From: Vibrio penaeicida
Lineage (GTDB): Bacteria; Pseudomonadota; Gammaproteobacteria; Enterobacterales; Vibrionaceae
DNA: 52,526 nucleotides
Direction of reading: 5' to 3'
NCBI RefSeq assembly: GCF_002933855.1
Contig: NZ_BFAQ01000053.1
Coordinates: 24,332-76,857 of the forward strand
Shown: positions 34,864-44,344 of the stretch, in pieces
How positions within the stretch are numbered: position 1 is the first letter of the stretch
Layout of the letters: the number at the start of each line of letters is the position of its first letter
The notes under the pieces: model-generated
Told to the model about the DNA's origin: nothing
Databases searched by the model: none
Seen by the model: the letters and a program-made list of their open reading frames with translations, nothing else
Translations under genes and position numbers: made by a program

Positions 34864-35097
34864 TTAGATGGAGAAAATCTGACCTTCATTGCGGGCAATG
34901 AATTCGTCGAACTCAAAATTTACGGGTTGAAGCTGGATTTGTTGCTGTGTTGCCATATTAGGATCTTGTTTTTTGTGATCTGCTTCAGGGTAAGTTAATA
35001 CCAAAGCTGTCGCAAACGCTGCCAAATAAAAAGCAAACACGCTACGCTTTCTTAAAGCTTGCTTAATGCGCTCTCTTTTACTTACTTGTAATGTCAT
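34864..35097 (-). CDS. Small predicted single-pass membrane protein (77 aa), unknown function
   Basis: 77 aa with AAGGAG 7 bases before the ATG, strong support for translation. A basic N-terminus (VSKRERIKQALRKRS) is followed by one hydrophobic helix (about 19-36) and a Gln/Asp-rich C-terminal tail ending EFIARNEGQIFSI. By the positive-inside rule the tail would face the periplasm. No family recognised. It overlaps the preceding small gene by 20 bases, so the two are co-translated. Confidence 0.7.
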   Translation of the reverse strand: MTLQVSKRERIKQALRKRSVFAFYLAAFATALVLTYPEADHKKQDPNMATQQQIQLQPVNFEFDEFIARNEGQIFSI

Positions 35098-35293
35098 CGT
35101 AATCTCCTTCTATAGTGGCGCTGCGGCGAGTACCTGAATCGTATGTATGAAAGCCTTCTTTGTTCATTTTACGCTCTAATCTTTTTCCCATAATTAATGC
35201 TGCAATGCCGATGAATACCGCCATGAAAAGACCAGTAAACAACGTAACAAGCCCAACAATAACTGATGTGATTGATAGTAAAATTCGTTTCAT
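35078..35293 (-). CDS. Small predicted membrane protein (71 aa), unknown function
   Basis: 71 aa with AAGGA 5 bases before the ATG. Residues 4-36 are continuously hydrophobic (long enough for one long or two tight helices), then a basic GKRLERKMNKEGF and an acidic tail EGDYDDITSK. No family recognised. It is the first gene of a two-gene unit with the 77-aa protein, divergent from rhlE. The size and layout resemble accessory subunits of stress or envelope complexes, but no specific function can be claimed. Confidence 0.7.
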   Translation of the reverse strand: MKRILLSITSVIVGLVTLFTGLFMAVFIGIAALIMGKRLERKMNKEGFHTYDSGTRRSATIEGDYDDITSK

Positions 35294-35460
35294 GGTGTTC
35301 CTTATCTTCTTTAATGAGTAAGTTCATATTAAGGAAAGGTCTATGAATAGAAGATGAATGTATGATTCATACAATCGTTAGTTGCTTTACCCGTTGAAAA
35401 CAAGGAGAATGGCGCCCTTTTTAGCGCCTGTGCGCTACTTCATAAAATGAGATGTTTAAT

Positions 35461-36876
35461 ATGAGTTTTTCCTCTTTGGGTTTATCTGCTGAAATCATGA
35501 AAGCGATTGAAGAGCAGGGGTACGAAACTCCCTCACCAATTCAAGCTAAAGCGATACCAGCAGTCATCAAAGGAAAAGATGTTATGGCTGCTGCCCAAAC
35601 GGGAACGGGAAAAACTGCTGGTTTCACACTTCCAATCCTAGAGCGCCTTGCAAAAGGACCTAAAGTTAAAGCAAACAATGTACGTGCACTTGTGTTGACT
35701 CCGACTCGTGAGTTGGCTGCGCAGGTAAATGGTAGCGTCGTAAAATACGGTAAATACCTGCCTTTAACCTCCAATGTTGTTTTTGGTGGTGTGAAAATTA
35801 ATCCTCAAATGATGAAGTTGCGTAAAGGTTCCGATGTTTTGGTGGCAACACCGGGAAGGTTGTTGGATCTTTATCAACAAAATGCGGTTAAGTTCTCTCA
35901 GTTGGAAGTGTTGGTTTTAGATGAAGCCGACCGTATGCTGGATATGGGCTTTATTCGAGACATCAAAAAAATCTTGTCCTTCCTGCCTACTCAGCGCCAG
36001 AACTTACTGTTTTCGGCGACGTTTTCTGACGACATTCGTCAGTTAGCAAAAGGTTTAGTCAAGAACCCTGAACAAATTTCTGTCAGCCCTCCTAATGCGA
36101 CAGCCAAGACGGTAGAACAGTACCTGTACTCCGTAGACAAAAAGAAGAAGCCATCAGTTCTTGCTCAGTTGATTAAAGATAACGATTGGAAGCAGGTACT
36201 TGTGTTTTCGAAAACAAAACACGGTGCGAATAGGCTCAGTCGTTTTCTAGAAGCAGAGAAAATCTCTTCCTCGGCTATTCATGGTAATAAAAGCCAAGGT
36301 GCTCGTATCAAAGCTTTGGAGCATTTCAAAACAGGTCAGATAAAAGTACTTGTCGCAACGGATATTGCTGCACGTGGCTTGGATATTCCTCAACTGCCAC
36401 AAGTTGTAAATTTCGATTTACCTCATGTTCCTGAAGATTACGTACACCGAATTGGCCGTACTGGTCGTGCAGGTGAGTCGGGTAAAGCGTATTCACTGGT
36501 TTGTGCCGATGAAGCCAAAGAGCTGTTTGCCATTGAACGCTTAATCCAAAAGCTGATCCCGCGAGAAACGCTAGAAGGCTATGTACCTGTTCATCCACTT
36601 CCTGCTTCTAAACTGGATACTCGCCCGATCAAGCCGAAGAAGCCAAAGAAAAACAAAAGCTTTGGTGGGCAGAATGAAGAAGGTAAATCCAACTCTAATT
36701 CTTCCAACAAGAACCAGAAGCAAGGTAATCAGAAAAGACGTTTTAATTCTGACGAACAAAAGCCTAGGCAAGGAAGAAGTAATCGCAATTCGAATGAGAA
36801 CAAAGGCACATCTGAGAAGCCAGCAAGAAAACCTCAGCGCAGACGCAAGCCTAAGCCTAGCGTTAACAAAGCCTAG
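35461..36876 (+). CDS. rhlE: DEAD-box ATP-dependent RNA helicase RhlE
   Basis: 471 aa starting at the second ATG (35461), which matches the RhlE N-terminus (MSFSSLGLSAEIMKAIEEQGYETPSPIQ-like); the ATG at 35452 adds three residues. Motifs: Q-motif PSPIQ, I AQTGTGKT, Ia PTRELA, Ib TPGRLLD, II DEAD, III SAT, V ATDIAARGLD, VI HRIGRTGRAG. The last ~90 residues are a Lys/Arg/Asn/Ser-rich, low-complexity RNA-binding tail. It remodels RNA in ribosome assembly and RNA decay, often important in the cold. The GC-rich short hairpin in its leader (35411-35428) is typical of regulated helicase mRNAs but proves nothing. Confidence 0.93.
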   Translation: MSFSSLGLSAEIMKAIEEQGYETPSPIQAKAIPAVIKGKDVMAAAQTGTGKTAGFTLPILERLAKGPKVKANNVRALVLTPTRELAAQVNGSVVKYGKYLPLTSNVVFGGVKINPQMMKLRKGSDVLVATPGRLLDLYQQNAVKFSQLEVLVLDEADRMLDMGFIRDIKKILSFLPTQRQNLLFSATFSDDIRQLAKGLVKNPEQISVSPPNATAKTVEQYLYSVDKKKKPSVLAQLIKDNDWKQVLVFSKTKHGANRLSRFLEAEKISSSAIHGNKSQGARIKALEHFKTGQIKVLVATDIAARGLDIPQLPQVVNFDLPHVPEDYVHRIGRTGRAGESGKAYSLVCADEAKELFAIERLIQKLIPRETLEGYVPVHPLPASKLDTRPIKPKKPKKNKSFGGQNEEGKSNSNSSNKNQKQGNQKRRFNSDEQKPRQGRSNRNSNENKGTSEKPARKPQRRRKPKPSVNKA

Positions 36877-36955
36877 TATTTACAAAGCTTGCGGTTGTCA
36901 GAGCCCAACAAACATAAAAGTTTATAAGACTGTATTTGGTCTTTGAGATAAAAGA

Positions 36956-36984
36956 AAAGCGCCAAGTTGAATGGCGCTTTTTTT
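36956..36984. terminator. Bidirectional terminator between rhlE and the glyoxylate-shunt regulator
   Basis: The stem AAAGCGCCA/TGGCGCTTT (36956-36964 and 36972-36980) has T-runs on both strands and a 7-base loop. Confidence 0.8.
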
Positions 36985-37044
36985 CGTTTCTAGCTTCATG
37001 AAACATAGAGCTTCTGAAACATTGAGCCTTTTGAAATGATTAGC

Positions 37045-38592
37045 TTAGGCTCCTGAAACTGGCTCCAAATCGGAATAGCACTTTGGAACACGTGGGCATA
37101 CAGCACCGCGTGAACAAATCAAGCGAGCTCGATTATCTATTCCACGTTCTACCCAGTTGATGTTAAGGATCCTTGCCACAGTCATTAGCAATTTTCGAAC
37201 TTTAAGCGGAATGATCGCCGTACCACCATTTTGAACGCATGCGTCTTTTAAGAGGTTAGCGACGGCAACAGAATCATGCCCTTGTGCATCAATTGCAGGG
37301 TTGAGATCCACACCCGTACACAAAACGTGTGGATTCCCCGCTAAATCCATGACTTTCTTCGACTCACAGCAGTAAATGTGTGGGACGTCGTTCTGGTAAA
37401 GAATGGAAATTTGCGCAACGGTTTTATTGTCATTCAGCTTGTCATCATTCGACACCATTCGAAATACCGACCAGTGCTGACAGGGATCTTCCACCATCCG
37501 CATATTTCCCCATGGCAGGGGAATGCCATTCCCGCGATAGACCGCTTTGAGTTTACCGGGATTATACGCATCGAAGTAATGCCAGTGTGGGTAGGGAGAA
37601 ACCGCTGTCATACGCCGCATTGCTATTGACTCAGACACGCCAGCTTGTTTACAAACGTCGATCTCATAGCCGTTTCTATCGAGTAACTGACGGAAAGGAA
37701 CCCGTGGGCAGAGTAGAGCACCAGCAAAGAAAGAGCACTCGAAATCTCGCCAAGCATGGAGGATCTTGGTGGAATCCAACTCAACCGATCCGCCAGACTT
37801 AGATTCATCACGAACCTCATAGCTTGGGTTGCTGTCGGCAACGACCATACTTTTCTCACCATCTCCATCATGCAGAACCATATGCCCTATGTTGACCGCT
37901 AAATCGTATTTAAGGCGAATAGAATCTTTTTTCAAAGACTTATTCAAATGTAAGGTAGCTGGCGCTTCAAAGTAAGAGCGAAGAACACGATGAACTTCTA
38001 TGCCATTAGAGCTCACACTGCTTTGCGTGGATTTTTCAAACCATTTGATCTTCAAACCGACGTTTTCACAGATTTCGAGCAAATCTTCCACACTCAGTGG
38101 CATTCGCTTTTTACCGATTTCTTCTGCTGCACGTTCCAGATCAGGGAAGTGGTTTTGGTGATGCTCTTGGTGAGCACGTATGAGCAGATGCGCAAACTGC
38201 CGACCTGTTGTTCCGGTCTGAGAGAGCATTTCAGGAATAGCGATTTGTAGAATCTCATTCGAGAAAAGAAAACTGGGCTCCAGCGCCATTCCCCGAATAC
38301 CACCACGGCTTCCTTTCTCTGGCACGATCTCTTTCTGATCGTGCGCATCATCCAGAAACCATTGCACATTTTTCTGAAAAACTGACGCAATTACTTCCAG
38401 CATATCTTCACTCGGCACCCGTTTTCCTCGCTCTATCATCGACAAATACGAGACAGAAGGGGCGGATTCAGGGTCCAGTTTTACACAGCGTGACGACAGA
38501 TCTTCCAGCGTTAAATTGTTTCTTTTCCGTAGGTTACGGATTTTTGTGCCCAAAAAATGGGATTGTCTAAATAGACTTTTTGTATTTTTCAT
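37045..38592 (-). CDS. RamB/ScfR-type XRE-family regulator of acetate/glyoxylate metabolism
   Basis: 515 aa. N-terminal Cro/C1 helix-turn-helix (about 12-70: IRNLRKRNNLTLEDLS...SYLSMIERGKRVPSEDML). The middle resembles the IrrE/DUF955 fold, with LAVNIGHMVLHDG at the HExxH-like position but no intact metal site. The C-terminal DUF2083-type domain has conserved Cys (IYCCESK and CSRGAVCPRVPKC) and HYFDAYNPGKLK. This architecture is that of short-chain fatty acyl-CoA-responsive regulators such as RamB and PrpR, which control aceA/aceB or propionate genes. It diverges from glcB-aceA with a 146-base shared region bearing repeats, so it most likely controls them and itself. Confidence 0.82.
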   Translation of the reverse strand: MKNTKSLFRQSHFLGTKIRNLRKRNNLTLEDLSSRCVKLDPESAPSVSYLSMIERGKRVPSEDMLEVIASVFQKNVQWFLDDAHDQKEIVPEKGSRGGIRGMALEPSFLFSNEILQIAIPEMLSQTGTTGRQFAHLLIRAHQEHHQNHFPDLERAAEEIGKKRMPLSVEDLLEICENVGLKIKWFEKSTQSSVSSNGIEVHRVLRSYFEAPATLHLNKSLKKDSIRLKYDLAVNIGHMVLHDGDGEKSMVVADSNPSYEVRDESKSGGSVELDSTKILHAWRDFECSFFAGALLCPRVPFRQLLDRNGYEIDVCKQAGVSESIAMRRMTAVSPYPHWHYFDAYNPGKLKAVYRGNGIPLPWGNMRMVEDPCQHWSVFRMVSNDDKLNDNKTVAQISILYQNDVPHIYCCESKKVMDLAGNPHVLCTGVDLNPAIDAQGHDSVAVANLLKDACVQNGGTAIIPLKVRKLLMTVARILNINWVERGIDNRARLICSRGAVCPRVPKCYSDLEPVSGA

Positions 38593-38594
38593 AG

Positions 38595-38634
38595 TTGTAA
38601 AATTTACATTGTGAAATTTTCTTTGTGAAATTTT
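38595..38634. promoter_or_regulatory. Three direct repeats of TTGTRAAATTT(T) at 14-bp spacing (candidate operator)
   Basis: Copies start at 38595 (TTGTAAAATTT), 38609 and 38623 (both TTGTGAAATTTT). They begin 3 bases upstream of the regulator start and lie about 105-145 bases upstream of glcB. The position suits autoregulation of the regulator and control of glcB. Confidence 0.65.
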
Positions 38635-38738
38635 AGTAAATATTTAGTTAAAGTGAATGTGTAGCGAACAATAAGCGAGCAGAAATGATTCAAAAGGAGA
38701 AGCTGCTCACTTAATCAACACTTTCCCTAAGGGAATAA

Positions 38739-40949
38739 ATGAATATACAGACCAAGAATTTCACGAGGAATGAAGCGATGAGTCTACCGAAAACAAAGGA
38801 ATGTCATTTTCATCAAGGCTTCTATGAGTTCATCAATCAGGAAGTACTGCCATTAACCGATTTGGAACCCAACGAGTTTTGGGAAAACGTGGCACGTTTA
38901 GTCAGCGATCTTACGCCTCGTAATCAAGCTTTACTGGCGAAGAGACATAAATTGCAAACTCAGATTGACCAATTTCACCGTGAAAATCGCTCCTTCTCTC
39001 AAAACCAATATCAATCGTTTTTAGAAGAAATTGGCTACTTAGAGGAAGAGGGACCGGACTTTCAAATTGAAACACGAAATGTAGATGAAGAAATCGCTTC
39101 AATTGCAGGACCACAACTGGTTGTTCCGATTCGTAACGCTCGATTTGCTTTGAATGCTGCTAACGCGAGATGGGGAAGTTTGTACGATGCGCTTTATGGC
39201 ACCGATGTGATTAGCCAAAACGGTGCGGGTATGAACGTAGGTAAAAAATACAATCAAGCACGTGGCAAAAAAGTGATTGCGTTTGCGAAAGACTTTTTGG
39301 ACGAAGTTTTCCCTCTTAACGAAGGTTCGCACCACGACGTCGAAAGTTACACCGTTTACTTCAAAAACCTGCTGGCCTTTTTCCCTGATGGTACTCAGGC
39401 AGGTTTGAAGCACCCAGGTCAATTTGTCGCAGCAAGCGATCTCGATCGAGAACCCACATCAATCATTTTAAGAAACAACGGCCTCTATATCGAAATGATC
39501 ATCAACAGCTGCGGAACCATCGGTAGCCAAGACTTAGCAGGCATTGATGACATTCAAATTGAATCGGCAATGTCGACCATTATGGACTTTGAAGATTCCA
39601 TAGCCGCTGTCGACGGCGACGACAAAGTAGAAGCTTACACCAATTGGTTAGGCTTGGTTACGGGGTCACTTAAGTCTGAGTTTACCAAAAATGGCAAAAC
39701 TCTAACGCGTAAGTTAAGTGACGATAAAGTGTACACCGGACGAAATGGCGACGACTACACCCTACATGGTCGTTCGCTTCTTATGATTCGAAACGTTGGT
39801 CACCTTATGGGTATCGACTTAATGACAGACCAAGAAGGAAACGAGGTGCCGGAAGGCATCATGGATGCCATCGTGACGTCTCTCATTGGCAGTATTGCCA
39901 TCAAGAATTCAAGCGCATGTCGCGTCTCGAACAGCAGAACAGGAAGTATCTACATAGTGAAGCCCAAGATGCACGGACCTGAAGAGGTTGCGTTTTCCTG
40001 TGAACTGTTTAGCCGTGTTGAGTCCATGTTAGGTCTCGCTCCCAATACTTTAAAAATCGGGATTATGGACGAAGAACGCCGCACTTCATTAAACCTTAAA
40101 GAGTGCATTCGCCAAGCGAAAAACAGAGTGGTGTTCATCAACACGGGATTTTTGGACCGAACTGGTGACGAAATTCATACCAGTATGGAAGCCGGTCCCT
40201 TTCTTCCAAAAGGTGAGATCAAAAATCAGCCATGGATTGCTGCTTATGAGCAAAACAATGTCGCGGTTGGTCTTGCCTGCGGTTTCTCTGGAAAAGCTCA
40301 AATTGGTAAGGGAATGTGGGCAATGCCAGATGAAATGGCAGAGATGATGAAACAAAAAGTGGCCCACCCATTATCAGGGGCAACCACAGCTTGGGTGCCG
40401 TCACCAACAGCGGCCACTTTGCATGCATTGCATTATCACCGAGTGAACGTTTTTGAATGCCAAAAAGCATTAGAAATAGACGCAGGTTCACTCAAAAACA
40501 ACATGCTGAAAATTGCCTTAATGCCGCAAGAAACCAACCTAACTGCAAAGGATATTGAACAAGAGTTGGAAAACAACATTCAAGGGATCCTTGGTTACGT
40601 GGTTCGTTGGGTAGAAATGGGAGTGGGGTGTTCGAAAGTGCCAGACATCAACAATGTAGGCTTGATGGAAGACAGAGCAACACTACGTATTTCCAGCCAA
40701 CACATTGCGAACTGGCTAGCACATAAAGTGTGCAAAAAAGAACAGGTTGAGAGCATCTTAGCGCGAATGGCAAAAGTGGTGGACGACCAAAACGTGGGCG
40801 AAAGTGGCTACAAACCAATGACGCCAGACATTGAATCGAGCACCGCGTATCAAGCTGCCAGAGCATTGATATTTAAAGGAGCAGCGCAGCCGAGTGGCTA
40901 CACAGAACCGCTACTTCATGAATACCGAAAGCAAGCAAAGTACCAATGA
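38739..40949 (+). CDS. glcB: Malate synthase G
   Basis: 736 aa, close to the 723-731 aa of known isoform G, and far from the ~530 aa of isoform A. AAGGG lies 5 bases before the ATG. Motifs: MDFEDSIAAVDGDDKV, TGRNGDDYTLHGRSLLMIRNVGHLM, GIMDEERRTSLNLKECI, FINTGFLDRTGDEIHTSMEAGP and AWVPSPTAATLHALHYH. It condenses glyoxylate with acetyl-CoA to malate, and with isocitrate lyase it lets cells grow on acetate or fatty acids. It is separated from aceA by 80 bases. Confidence 0.95.
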   Translation: MNIQTKNFTRNEAMSLPKTKECHFHQGFYEFINQEVLPLTDLEPNEFWENVARLVSDLTPRNQALLAKRHKLQTQIDQFHRENRSFSQNQYQSFLEEIGYLEEEGPDFQIETRNVDEEIASIAGPQLVVPIRNARFALNAANARWGSLYDALYGTDVISQNGAGMNVGKKYNQARGKKVIAFAKDFLDEVFPLNEGSHHDVESYTVYFKNLLAFFPDGTQAGLKHPGQFVAASDLDREPTSIILRNNGLYIEMIINSCGTIGSQDLAGIDDIQIESAMSTIMDFEDSIAAVDGDDKVEAYTNWLGLVTGSLKSEFTKNGKTLTRKLSDDKVYTGRNGDDYTLHGRSLLMIRNVGHLMGIDLMTDQEGNEVPEGIMDAIVTSLIGSIAIKNSSACRVSNSRTGSIYIVKPKMHGPEEVAFSCELFSRVESMLGLAPNTLKIGIMDEERRTSLNLKECIRQAKNRVVFINTGFLDRTGDEIHTSMEAGPFLPKGEIKNQPWIAAYEQNNVAVGLACGFSGKAQIGKGMWAMPDEMAEMMKQKVAHPLSGATTAWVPSPTAATLHALHYHRVNVFECQKALEIDAGSLKNNMLKIALMPQETNLTAKDIEQELENNIQGILGYVVRWVEMGVGCSKVPDINNVGLMEDRATLRISSQHIANWLAHKVCKKEQVESILARMAKVVDDQNVGESGYKPMTPDIESSTAYQAARALIFKGAAQPSGYTEPLLHEYRKQAKYQ

Positions 40950-41029
40950 ATTAAGCAGTTGTATATTCAAGAAAATGATTAGAAACATCCAATAACGTGA
41001 ACACAATAAAATATTAAAAGAGAGATACC

Positions 41030-42628
41030 ATGGAAAATTACAGAACGGAAACCCAAAAGGCAGACGAACTTATCCAGCAGCAAGGACAAACTTGGGCGGC
41101 AATTAACCCTGAATATGTGGCACGTATGCGTCTTCAAAACCGATTTCAATCCGGTTTAGACATTGCTCGCTATACAGCAAAAATCATGCGTGAAGATATG
41201 GAAGCGTATGATAACAATAGCGAGAATTACACGCAGTCTCTCGGTTGTTGGCACGGGTTTGTCGGCCAGCAGAAAATGATTTCCATTAAAAAGCATTTTG
41301 AAACCACTCGTGGTCGTTACCTATACCTTTCTGGCTGGATGGTCGCAGCGCTTCGTTCTGAGTTCGGACCTCTACCCGATCAGTCGATGCACGAAAAAAC
41401 CACAGTCCCGATGCTAATTGAAGAGCTGTACACCTTCTTAAAACAAGCGGATGCTCGCGAGCTTAACCACCTATACAAAGAATTAGATGGTACGCGTAAC
41501 TCCGGTGATACAGTGAAAGCGCAAGCGGTTCAAAATCAAATCGATAATTTTGAAACCCACATCGTACCAATCGTAGCTGACATCGATGCCGGCTTTGGTA
41601 ACGAAGAAGCAACGTACTTACTGGCGAAAAAAATGATTGAGGCAGGTGCGTGCTGTATCCAAATTGAAAACCAAGTATCGGATGCGAAGCAGTGTGGTCA
41701 CCAAGATGGCAAAGTAACGGTTCCGCATGAAGACTTCCTAGCGAAGATCAATGCTGTTCGCTACGCATTCTTGGAGCTGGGTGTCGACGACGGCGTGATT
41801 GTGGCGCGTACGGATTCATTAGGTGCTGGTCTTACTCAGAAAATCCCAGTATCGCAAACCACGGGCGATTTGGCGGACCAATACAATGAGTTCATCGATG
41901 GGGAAGAAATCAGCTCACTCACTGATTTAGACAGTGGCGACATGGTATTGAAGCAGGGCGATAAGTACATTAAGCCGACTCGTCTACCAAATGGTTTGGT
42001 TCGTTTCAAACCCAATACGGGTGAAGACCGTGTGGTATTGGATTGCATTACCTCTCTTCAAAATGGTGCTGACCTGCTTTGGATTGAAACCGAGAAACCA
42101 CACGTTCAGCAAATTGCGGGTATGGTAAATCGCATCCGTGAAGTGATTCCAAATGCGAAGTTGGTATACAACAACAGCCCATCATTCAACTGGACATTGA
42201 ACTTCCGCCAGCAAGTATTTGATGCGTGGGCAGCAGAAGGTAAAGACGTGTCTAGCTACGAACGTGAAAAATTGATGAGCAGTGTATACGACGACTCAGA
42301 ACTCGCAGTATCTGCGGATGAAAAAATCCAAAGCTTCCAACGAGACGCTGCAAGAGAAGCGGGTATTTTCCACCACTTGATTACGTTGCCGACTTACCAC
42401 ACAGCGGCATTGTCTACCGACAACCTAGCGAAGGACTACTTTGGTGAGAAAGGGATGTTGGCTTACGTGAAAGAAGTACAGCGTAAAGAAATCCGTCAAG
42501 GGTTGGCATCGGTTAAACACCAAGACATGTCGGGTTCTAACATCGGGGACGATCACAAAGAGTACTTCTCTGGAGAGCAAGCGCTGAAAGCCTCTGGTGA
42601 AAACAACACCATGAATCAATTCGCGTAA
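41030..42628 (+). CDS. aceA: Isocitrate lyase (long form)
   Basis: 532 aa, the longer class found in Pseudomonas and Vibrio rather than the 434 aa of E. coli AceA. The active-site loop is VSDAKQCGHQDGKV (the KKCGH region, here KQCGH). Also WHGFVGQQKMISIKKHF, PIVADIDAGFGNEEATY, CCIQIENQVSDAKQ and LVYNNSPSFNW. It cleaves isocitrate to succinate and glyoxylate. AAGAGAG precedes the ATG. A strong terminator follows, so glcB-aceA is a two-gene operon. Confidence 0.96.
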   Translation: MENYRTETQKADELIQQQGQTWAAINPEYVARMRLQNRFQSGLDIARYTAKIMREDMEAYDNNSENYTQSLGCWHGFVGQQKMISIKKHFETTRGRYLYLSGWMVAALRSEFGPLPDQSMHEKTTVPMLIEELYTFLKQADARELNHLYKELDGTRNSGDTVKAQAVQNQIDNFETHIVPIVADIDAGFGNEEATYLLAKKMIEAGACCIQIENQVSDAKQCGHQDGKVTVPHEDFLAKINAVRYAFLELGVDDGVIVARTDSLGAGLTQKIPVSQTTGDLADQYNEFIDGEEISSLTDLDSGDMVLKQGDKYIKPTRLPNGLVRFKPNTGEDRVVLDCITSLQNGADLLWIETEKPHVQQIAGMVNRIREVIPNAKLVYNNSPSFNWTLNFRQQVFDAWAAEGKDVSSYEREKLMSSVYDDSELAVSADEKIQSFQRDAAREAGIFHHLITLPTYHTAALSTDNLAKDYFGEKGMLAYVKEVQRKEIRQGLASVKHQDMSGSNIGDDHKEYFSGEQALKASGENNTMNQFA

Positions 42629-42647
42629 AAAAGCGGATTAATTAGGA

Positions 42648-42680
42648 AACGCCAACCTTTTAAAAGGTTGGCGTTTTTTT
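42648..42680 (+). terminator. Intrinsic terminator after aceA
   Basis: Perfect stem AACGCCAACCTTTT/AAAAGGTTGGCGTT with almost no loop, followed by T-rich sequence. Confidence 0.9.
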
Positions 42681-42848
42681 GTTTTTTATTGTGCAGATAT
42701 TTTGGTCTTTTAGGGGGTATTAATACTGTCTTTATGTACGATTCGATTGAATATCACTCTTCGGGACTTTTGGTTTGGAATAGTGCTCGTTTGGTAAAGT
42801 TGGTCTTCAACGCCATTTAGTGAAGCGTTAAACAGCGATAGGGGTTTT

Positions 42849-43529
42849 ATGGAAATTTACGACGAACAATGGGCTGAAAATTACAATCGGTTAGCAACAA
42901 TTTCAATCGCTGGACGCGAAGGGCTTTATCGCTTGTGTACCGCGTACTTTAGAAATCTGACTAACGGCGCAAAAATACTTGTCATCGGTTGTGGTACCGG
43001 TGAAGAGTTGATTACATTAGCGAAAGCTTTGCCTTTGGCTTCGTTTGTGGCAATTGACCCCGCTGAGCCAATGCTCGAACTTTGTAGGAAGCGGTTAGTA
43101 GACGAAGGGTTGTCTGGACGCATTAAACTATACAATTCAACGCTTGACGAATTTTCGTCGCCACTCAAGTTTGATGCCGCAACAGCTATCTTAGTGTCTC
43201 AACACCTTAGCCTAGACTTTAAAGTGCAGAGGTTTTTTCAGGATATTGCAGCTTTCCTTAAACCTGGAGGCTTGCTCTATAGTGCAGATCTCCATATTGG
43301 AACAGGGCAGGATCGAGATGCATTAATGGACTTATGGTACAACAACTTAGTCATGTCAGGTATCGATTCAGAAATGGCTGATGGTATGCTTTTAAAAATT
43401 AAAACAGAAATATGCCTGCGCAATGAAGAAGTGATTACTGGGTTTATCCAACATGCAGGTTTCGAAAAAATTCTTATGCCTTTTAGGTCTGGTCTGTATG
43501 GTTCGTGGGCGGCATGTAAAAGTGCGTAA
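42849..43529 (+). CDS. SAM-dependent class I methyltransferase, substrate unknown
   Basis: 226 aa with AGGGG before the ATG. SAM-binding motifs: LVIGCGTGEEL (motif I), FVAIDPAEPMLELC (motif II acidic loop), AATAILVSQHLS and LKPGGLLYSADL (motif IV/V). No signal peptide, no DNA- or RNA-specific domain, so a small-molecule or protein substrate is likely. It is monocistronic between two terminators/gaps. It does not look foreign to its surroundings. Confidence 0.85.
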   Translation: MEIYDEQWAENYNRLATISIAGREGLYRLCTAYFRNLTNGAKILVIGCGTGEELITLAKALPLASFVAIDPAEPMLELCRKRLVDEGLSGRIKLYNSTLDEFSSPLKFDAATAILVSQHLSLDFKVQRFFQDIAAFLKPGGLLYSADLHIGTGQDRDALMDLWYNNLVMSGIDSEMADGMLLKIKTEICLRNEEVITGFIQHAGFEKILMPFRSGLYGSWAACKSA

Positions 43530-43696
43530 CAAACGAATATGGCGTTAATAGTTAATATTTGGCGCTTTCTTTATCTCACGTATGCACCGCCTCTGGGTAT
43601 TGAACTAATGTCATTCATTCCCTTTTAGCGTGTAATTAATCGACTATCAGCTACTATTTTATCCTAATCACACTGATCCCGATAAAGGATAAAATA

Positions 43697-44344
43697 ATGA
43701 GTCACTTACAAAAGATAGGTGGAATTGCGGCATTATCTGAGGCTGTTATTTATGTATCAGCCTTCGTATTTTTTGGCGTTTATTGGGATTTTCCTGTAGA
43801 TGCCAACTCAATGAGAAAATTGGCTTTTCTCTCTGAAAATCAAACCGTTTTTTCCGTTGTAAACCTCGTTATGTATGTGCTGTTTGGTATTCTTTTGGCT
43901 GTGCTCGTACTGGCAGTTCACGAGCGTTTGAAAATCAATGCTCCAAATCTATCGAAAGTGGCTTCCATTTATGGGGTGATATGGGTGGGTTTGGTCATTG
44001 CCAGCGGAATGATTTCAAATATAGGTTTAGCTGCTGCCCTTGAGTTATCAACAACGAATTCAGAACAAGCGATTTTAGTTTGGTCTATTATCTCCACCAT
44101 AGTTGAAGGTATCGGTGGTGGAAACGAGGTTGTTGGAGGCTTATGGGTTTTATTGTTAAGCATCGCTGCCTATAGATGCAATGAATTTTCTAAAGCTTTT
44201 AACTACTTGGGCTTTTTCGTTGGCATTGTTGGTATTCTGACGATTTATCCCGCTGAAGTGCTCACAGCCATTTTCGGCATCACTCAAATAGTGTGGTTTT
44301 CTTGGTTGGGGGTGGCGATGCTTTCTGGTAGTAAAAGCCAATAA
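43697..44344 (+). CDS. Six-helix membrane protein, DUF4386-like
   Basis: 215 aa with AAGGA 8 bases before the ATG. Hydrophobic segments at about 9-28, 52-73, 86-110, 130-158, 162-180 and 190-208. The sequence pattern (QKIGGIAAL at the start, EVVGGLWVLLLSIAAYR and FNYLGFFVGIVGILTIYP near the end) resembles the DUF4386 family of small integral membrane proteins, whose role is unknown. No neighbour suggests a pathway. A terminator follows at 44507-44543. Confidence 0.7.
   Translation: MSHLQKIGGIAALSEAVIYVSAFVFFGVYWDFPVDANSMRKLAFLSENQTVFSVVNLVMYVLFGILLAVLVLAVHERLKINAPNLSKVASIYGVIWVGLVIASGMISNIGLAAALELSTTNSEQAILVWSIISTIVEGIGGGNEVVGGLWVLLLSIAAYRCNEFSKAFNYLGFFVGIVGILTIYPAEVLTAIFGITQIVWFSWLGVAMLSGSKSQ

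Noticed and set aside
42734..42820. 28-codon plus-strand ORF beginning MYDSIEYHSSG
   Set aside because: No ribosome site at a usable distance and no recognisable features; probably chance.
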